Shown here one piece after another: positions 60,580 through 64,000 of a stretch of 64,000 bases of DNA. The notes under the pieces are model-generated. The model made no database searches and had not been told where the DNA came from. It saw only the letters and a program-made list of their open reading frames with translations. How positions within the stretch are numbered: the stretch's first letter is position 1; every line of letters begins with the position of its first letter. The stretch comes from CBDEGK01 sp965237855 (GTDB taxonomy: Bacteria > Pseudomonadota > Gammaproteobacteria > Pseudomonadales > Halieaceae). Both the position numbers and the translations under genes were made by a program. The stretch lies in NCBI GenBank assembly GCA_965237855.1, contig CBDEGK010000008.1:186001-250000 (forward strand), written 5' to 3'.

Positions 60580-60939
60580 CTAAGAATAAGTGACCTCTAG
60601 TGGTGCCTTAGCACTCCGAGCCTTTAGCTGAGAATGACGAATAAGCAGATAAAGTGAAAAACCCACGGCTACGCCAGGAACAACACCTAACACCAGGCAA
60701 ACCCATCCATGCTTCATTGCCTGAGTAGACGCCTCAAACCACACCCAGACCGCTAGCACAAACCAGCAGAAAAACACGTCTGTTGAGTAACCTGCTGCAA
60801 AGGGATTTACAAAACCTGCTGCAAACGCACCGATAATATCAGGGCTTTCAATTAGAGGAGGAATTACTAGAAAGCAAAAAATTGCTGTGAAAAGAACTGC
60901 AGCCAAAAGGAGGCTCGCCTTGAACCCGTTCTCACTCAT
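60580..60939 (-). CDS. Hypothetical small membrane protein
   Basis: A 119-residue protein with three helices (ASLLLAAVLFTAIFCFLVIP, VFFCWFVLAVWVWFEAS, VCLVLGVVPGVAVGFSLYLL). Unrecognised. The open frame extends to 60999 through the attC-like site; ATG 60939 (MSENGFKASLLL), 25 bp after the GTTATGC core, is where a cassette gene would begin. Confidence 0.65.
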   Translation of the reverse strand: MSENGFKASLLLAAVLFTAIFCFLVIPPLIESPDIIGAFAAGFVNPFAAGYSTDVFFCWFVLAVWVWFEASTQAMKHGWVCLVLGVVPGVAVGFSLYLLIRHSQLKARSAKAPLEVTYS

Positions 60940-60963
60940 ATGCGTGGTCTCGCTTGATAGGAT

Positions 60964-61056
60964 GCATAACGCTAAGTTAATGGGCCGCGTTGCTGCCAAG
61001 CAGCGCTTTTAGCAGTCCAGCCACGAAGTGGCGAACACTGAACGCCTTGTTAACTT
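60964..61056 (-). other. attC site of the 88-residue-protein cassette
   Basis: On the minus strand: AGTTAACAAGGCGTTCAGTG at the left arm, a long imperfect stem (CGCCACTTCGTGGC and GCGCTGCTTGGCAGC hairpins), and GGCCCATTAACTTAGC plus GTTATGC at the right. Left arm TAACAA..GTTCA and right arm TTAACTTAGCGTTATGC follow the classical 59-base-element consensus. The left core AGTTAAC is the exact complement of GTTAACT at 61348-61354, the 5' edge of the same cassette, as required if the cassette was once a circle. Confidence 0.8.
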
Positions 61057-61060
61057 TTTT

Positions 61061-61327
61061 TCACAGATCAAGATTTCTGGTTAAAACCTCTGCGGATTTA
61101 ATGATTCGTTTTGTCCGATAAAGTTCAGGATGTTTTTCATTGTCAGCGTATCCTACTGGTTCTCCAGCACCTGTGTTTACGAACCAAGAATTTTCCGGTG
61201 TACGATCACCTAGTAGTTTTTTTAATTCGGCCGGCTTAATACCCAGTGCTTGAGCTGCTGCATTGTATGTACAGCGAGTCTTAACTGCGTTCAGGTAATC
61301 TCGTACGATGATAATTTTGTCCTGCAT
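61061..61327 (-). CDS. Cassette-borne paralogue of the 27642-27917 protein
   Basis: An 88-residue soluble protein: MQDKIIIVRDYLNAVKTRC, TYNAAAQALGIKPAELKKLL (HTH-like), ENSWFVNTGAGEPVGYADNE and a C-terminal helix. It matches the chromosomal 91-residue protein at 27642-27917 over its whole length. It is the only gene of a cassette of about 384 bp (60970-61353), with its stop five bases from the attC. Function unknown. Confidence 0.82.
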   Translation of the reverse strand: MQDKIIIVRDYLNAVKTRCTYNAAAQALGIKPAELKKLLGDRTPENSWFVNTGAGEPVGYADNEKHPELYRTKRIIKSAEVLTRNLDL

Positions 61328-61420
61328 AAAAAAGTAATACCTAGAAAGTTAACAACTTATTCGTTGTTTTGGTGACGCAATGTTTTACGTCTCAGTGACA
61401 TATAACTTGTGAACCATCAG

Positions 61421-61610
61421 CATGCCCTTAAGTATACACAAACACTAGTGACTACAATGTATCCTATTCATGCATGCTTTTCGAGAATGGTAGCTGAAGG
61501 CAGATGCTCGCTATGTGCCAAAAGCAGGCCCTATGACCTGGGACCGGCCGTTCGCAAAACAGAAAACAAGGCGTTGAAACAGGCTCTTTCGTGCCAAGGG
61601 AGCAGCGGTC
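61421..61610 (+). repeat. Island repeat element, copy K (second half plus extension)
   Basis: CATGCCCTTAAGTATACACA (shared with H), then GCAGGCCCTATGACCTGG, GACCGGCCGTTCGC, and the extension GGCGTTGAAACAGG ... GTGCCAAGGGAGCAGCGGTC. The stop of the next minus-strand gene lies at its end. Confidence 0.78.
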
Positions 61611-62191
61611 TAACCGGCCCATTTTGTGCCCAAATTTGAGGTGTGCTGGAACAAGAATGAGACGGTATTTACAGTCACGCTACCTAGAACAACGACATGA
61701 AACCATAACCGTTTTGTAATCGTCAGCAAAATTAGCATTACCATACCAACGACGTTGATAAACAGGTAGTCAAAACCAACCTTGTCCACACCCACGATGA
61801 CGAGATCTGCGACATAGGAAAGCAGAGCAAACGCTGCCAACGGAAGAAATACAGCTGTACGCTTGGCCCAGTAATATTCGCGAAGGTGTAGTTCACCAAC
61901 CATCGGTACGTCTGGAGTGATAGCGTATGCCGCAAGTACGCCAAACAGGGTGGGTATTATTAGAAAGAAGATCTGGCCCATATAGTCAATCTGCTGCTGA
62001 TTGTAGGCCCACATGCCAATCCAATACTGGATCAGAATAGCCAGAATCCATATAGACCATCCGAGATGAAGCCAATCAGCTTTAACGACGGCCCGCGTAC
62101 GCATCAAGCGCCCCCAGCCGCCAACTATCTCAGTCATTCCTACCGCTACCACTACGGCGGCAATCATCATCAAGAACTCGAATCTGGTCAT
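61610..62191 (-). CDS. Hypothetical membrane protein (relative of 47707-48303)
   Basis: A 193-residue protein with six helices: FEFLMMIAAVVVAVGMTEIV, WLHLGWSIWILAILIQYWIG, IFFLIIPTLFGVLAAYAI, HLREYYWAKRTAVFLPL and two more. Segment order matches the chromosomal protein at 47707-48303. Its last codons lie in repeat-derived sequence, so the original 3' end may have been replaced. Function unknown. Confidence 0.72.
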   Translation of the reverse strand: MTRFEFLMMIAAVVVAVGMTEIVGGWGRLMRTRAVVKADWLHLGWSIWILAILIQYWIGMWAYNQQQIDYMGQIFFLIIPTLFGVLAAYAITPDVPMVGELHLREYYWAKRTAVFLPLAAFALLSYVADLVIVGVDKVGFDYLFINVVGMVMLILLTITKRLWFHVVVLGSVTVNTVSFLFQHTSNLGTKWAG

Positions 62192-62275
62192 GTCATCGTC
62201 TCATTATTGATGGCAAATTGGATAAAATGGTATCAACGGCGAGTATCGATACCCACCGTAAGTCGATATCGGGCT

Positions 62276-62366
62276 TTCAGCATAGCAGACCCTGACTGGC
62301 CACTGTCGGAGTATAACGGGCACCCAATGTTTCGAAATGAACTGGCTTGGGGCTGTGATGCTACTC
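62276..62366 (+). repeat. Island repeat element, copy L (right edge)
   Basis: TTTCAGCATAGCAGACC, CACTGTCGGAGTATAACGGG and a degenerate second half (CTTGGGGCTGTGATGCTACTC) that ends in the stop of the epoxide-hydrolase-like gene. Last copy; ordinary chromosome follows. Confidence 0.75.
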
Positions 62367-63347
62367 TGATTTACCGAACCGCCGGCTCAACCATTCCCCC
62401 AGCAGTTCATTAAATTCCTCGGGTTGTTCCTGCTGTACCCAGTGCGCGGCATTGGCGATCACGTGCATGTCCAGGTCGCTGCAACGCTCGGGCATGTCTT
62501 CGGCGAACTTGGGCCGCAAGGCCGGGTCCAGTTCGGCCAGCAACATCAGGCAGGGCATGTCTAAGGGCGCTACCCCCACCTGTGGATGGGCCTCGGCATT
62601 CTGATCAATATTGCGGTACCAGTTGATGCCGCCGCGAAAGCCGGTGTGGGAAAAGGCGTCCACGTAGTGTTGATAATGCTCTTCCGATAACAGCAGCTCA
62701 CCGGTGGCGGTAAAGGCGTCGATGTCCAAAAACGGGTTCATATTGAGCTTGCCATCGGCAAACGCCACCGCGTAGAGCTCCTCCAGGGGTACACTGGTGC
62801 GCATCATCTTGTCGACAATGGTGGCCGCCTGTGGGTCCATGATGGTCTCGGCCAGTTCCGGTATCTGGAACCAGGCCACGTACTGTCGCTCGATATCGCC
62901 GTCTACCACAGCGGTGTGCACGGCCACACTGGGAAAGGGGATATAGGGGGTGCAGGCAGCTGCAATACCCGCCACCCGCTCTGGGTGCAGGGCCGCCATG
63001 CCCCACACCACAAAACCACCCCAGTCATGACCGACGAACACGGCTTTTTCGATATCGAGTGCATCGAGCAGGGCCACCAGGTCACCGGTCAGTTCGGCCA
63101 GGGAATAGTCGTCTACCGCAGCTGGGCAGGAACTGCCGCCGTAACCGCGCATATCCGGGGCAATAGCCTGAAAGCCCAACTCGGCCACCACGGGCAGCTG
63201 TTTGTGCCAACCCAGGGCCAGGTCGGGAAAGCCGTGTACAAACACCACTGCCGGGCCACTGCCCGCCTGCAAGGTGGACAAATGAAAGCCGGGGTCACCG
63301 GCACGGCCGGGGAGTGCTATCTCACTGCGCGCAATGGCTGCGGTCAT
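62361..63347 (-). CDS. Epoxide-hydrolase-like alpha/beta hydrolase
   Basis: A 328-residue soluble hydrolase. VVFVHGFPDLALGW (HGxP oxyanion motif), AVFVGHDWGGFVVWG with Asp as nucleophile (the GHDWGG of epoxide hydrolases and dehalogenases), and IANAAHWVQQEQPEEF with the catalytic His. It is co-oriented with the D-aminoacylase-like gene 17 bp upstream, so both probably form an operon. First non-island gene on the right. Confidence 0.9.
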   Translation of the reverse strand: MTAAIARSEIALPGRAGDPGFHLSTLQAGSGPAVVFVHGFPDLALGWHKQLPVVAELGFQAIAPDMRGYGGSSCPAAVDDYSLAELTGDLVALLDALDIEKAVFVGHDWGGFVVWGMAALHPERVAGIAAACTPYIPFPSVAVHTAVVDGDIERQYVAWFQIPELAETIMDPQAATIVDKMMRTSVPLEELYAVAFADGKLNMNPFLDIDAFTATGELLLSEEHYQHYVDAFSHTGFRGGINWYRNIDQNAEAHPQVGVAPLDMPCLMLLAELDPALRPKFAEDMPERCSDLDMHVIANAAHWVQQEQPEEFNELLGEWLSRRFGKSE

Positions 63348-63364
63348 TAACTAGTTCCTTGTTG

Positions 63365-64000
63365 TTAATCGGAAGAGGGTGCTTGCTGGGCGCCACGGAT
63401 GAGCCTGCCCGGCATGTTGCCGGTGGCTTCGCCATGCCGGTAGATGACCTCACCGCTGCAAATCGTGCTGTGGTAGCCGGTGATTTTCTGCAGGTAGCGC
63501 TTGCCGTTCGCGGGCAGGTCATAGGCCAGTTTGGGGGCGTGAATTTTCAGGTTGTCAAAATCAATGACGTTGAGGTCGGCCTTGTAGCCCACCGCGATCA
63601 CCCCGCGATCATACAAGCCATAACACTGGGCGGTACGGCGCGTCTGATTCTCCACCAGCTCTTCAATCGGAATACGCTCGCCGCGGCTGCGGTCCCGGGC
63701 CCAGTGGGTCAACAGGAAGGTGGGAATGCTGGCGTCACTGATCACACCACAGTGGGCGCCGCCATCGGCCAGCCCGTAGATGGTATTGGGATGGCGCATT
63801 TGTTCGGCGGTGGCGTCGAGGTTGTTATCGGTATAGCCGAGCATAGGCAAGAAAATCAGCCCGGCGCCATCGCGCGAGGTCATGATGTCGTACGCCACCG
63901 CCTGCGGTGAGCGTCCCTCACGTGCGGCGATGGCGGCCACACTCTTTTCCGGTGGTGGTTCGTAGTCGGGTTCTTCGCCCAGCTCAAACATCTGCTCGAA
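63365..64000 (-). CDS. N-acyl-D-amino-acid deacylase-like amidohydrolase (C-terminal part, cut by window edge)
   Basis: The last 211 codons of an amidohydrolase whose start lies beyond 64000. Present are YGLADGGAHCGVISDASIPT (catalytic Asp region, compare FNDSGAHITN in 22020-23891), VENQTRRTAQCYGLYDRGVI, AVGYKADLNVIDFDNLKIHA and the closing beta domain. ATG 63991 is only an internal Met; the frame stays open to the edge (FEQMFELGEEPDY). Upstream partner of the epoxide-hydrolase-like gene. Confidence 0.88.
   Translation of the reverse strand, partial: FEQMFELGEEPDYEPPPEKSVAAIAAREGRSPQAVAYDIMTSRDGAGLIFLPMLGYTDNNLDATAEQMRHPNTIYGLADGGAHCGVISDASIPTFLLTHWARDRSRGERIPIEELVENQTRRTAQCYGLYDRGVIAVGYKADLNVIDFDNLKIHAPKLAYDLPANGKRYLQKITGYHSTICSGEVIYRHGEATGNMPGRLIRGAQQAPSSD

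Noticed and set aside
50594..62366. CRISPR array
   Set aside because: Repeats are hundreds of bp apart, imperfect and separated by genes; no regular spacers or cas genes.

Overview
The window reads as a piece of chromosome from a marine-type gammaproteobacterium. The clearest sign is a complete proteobacterial dedicated sortase locus: PdsS/PdsR two-component pair, VIT/vWA sortase target, class GN sortase and PdsO. The SDR, MFS, LLM-flavin and amidohydrolase gene complement and the GC-rich coding style also fit, perhaps Halieaceae/Cellvibrionales or a neighbour. The taxonomic reading is inference; no rRNA, tRNA or CRISPR array was seen.

Layout. 1-9.2 kb: a radical SAM protein (cut by the window edge), an SpmA/SpmB-type membrane protein, an HxlR regulator with a histone-H1-like tail, an LLM oxidoreductase and two tandem NAD-dependent epimerases (one with two compensating homopolymer frameshifts), an MFS carrier, an AraC regulator and a UspE-like protein. 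9.2-16.6 kb: the sortase locus, with pdsSR on the minus strand diverging from target-sortase-(DUF1254 pseudogene)-pdsO on the plus strand. 16.7-21.1 kb: three small unknown genes, a TSUP permease, and a MAPEG-GST detoxification operon whose GST gene is split by an IS21-family element with a 6-bp target duplication. A divergent HxlR regulator and two palindromic operators sit next to it. 22-28.8 kb: a D-aminoacylase-type amidohydrolase, a methyltransferase, SDR, NfeD-like, uracil-DNA glycosylase-like and DUF429 (nonsense-interrupted) genes, and a small two-lobed aspartic protease candidate. 29-36.7 kb: MBL hydrolase, SDR, sulfatase, MFS, then a three-gene redox operon (ferredoxin-type flavin reductase, membrane cytochrome b-like protein, seven-CXXCH cytochrome c). 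36.8-50 kb: Gfa, APC permease with an HDAC-like deacetylase, methyltransferases, MFS, serine hydrolase, alpha/beta hydrolases and VOC proteins, mostly in short translationally coupled runs.

50.5-62.4 kb is an accessory island unlike the rest. It has mostly minus-strand small genes of mixed and often AT-richer composition, two identical-length IS3-family copies, a dodecin gene and a GNAT gene. A family of about nine imperfect inverted-repeat elements, all in the same orientation, fills the intergenic spaces. At least two sites look like integron attC recombination sites whose core sequences match the 5' edge of their own cassette. I read this as a degenerate gene-cassette array without an integrase in view (CALIN-like), later invaded by IS elements. 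After 62.4 kb ordinary chromosome resumes with an epoxide-hydrolase-like gene and the 3' part of a second D-aminoacylase-type gene.

Several genes carry single lesions (two in-frame stops, one frameshift pair, two IS insertions whose targets can be rejoined exactly). The first three could be assembly errors; the IS insertions are recent real events.
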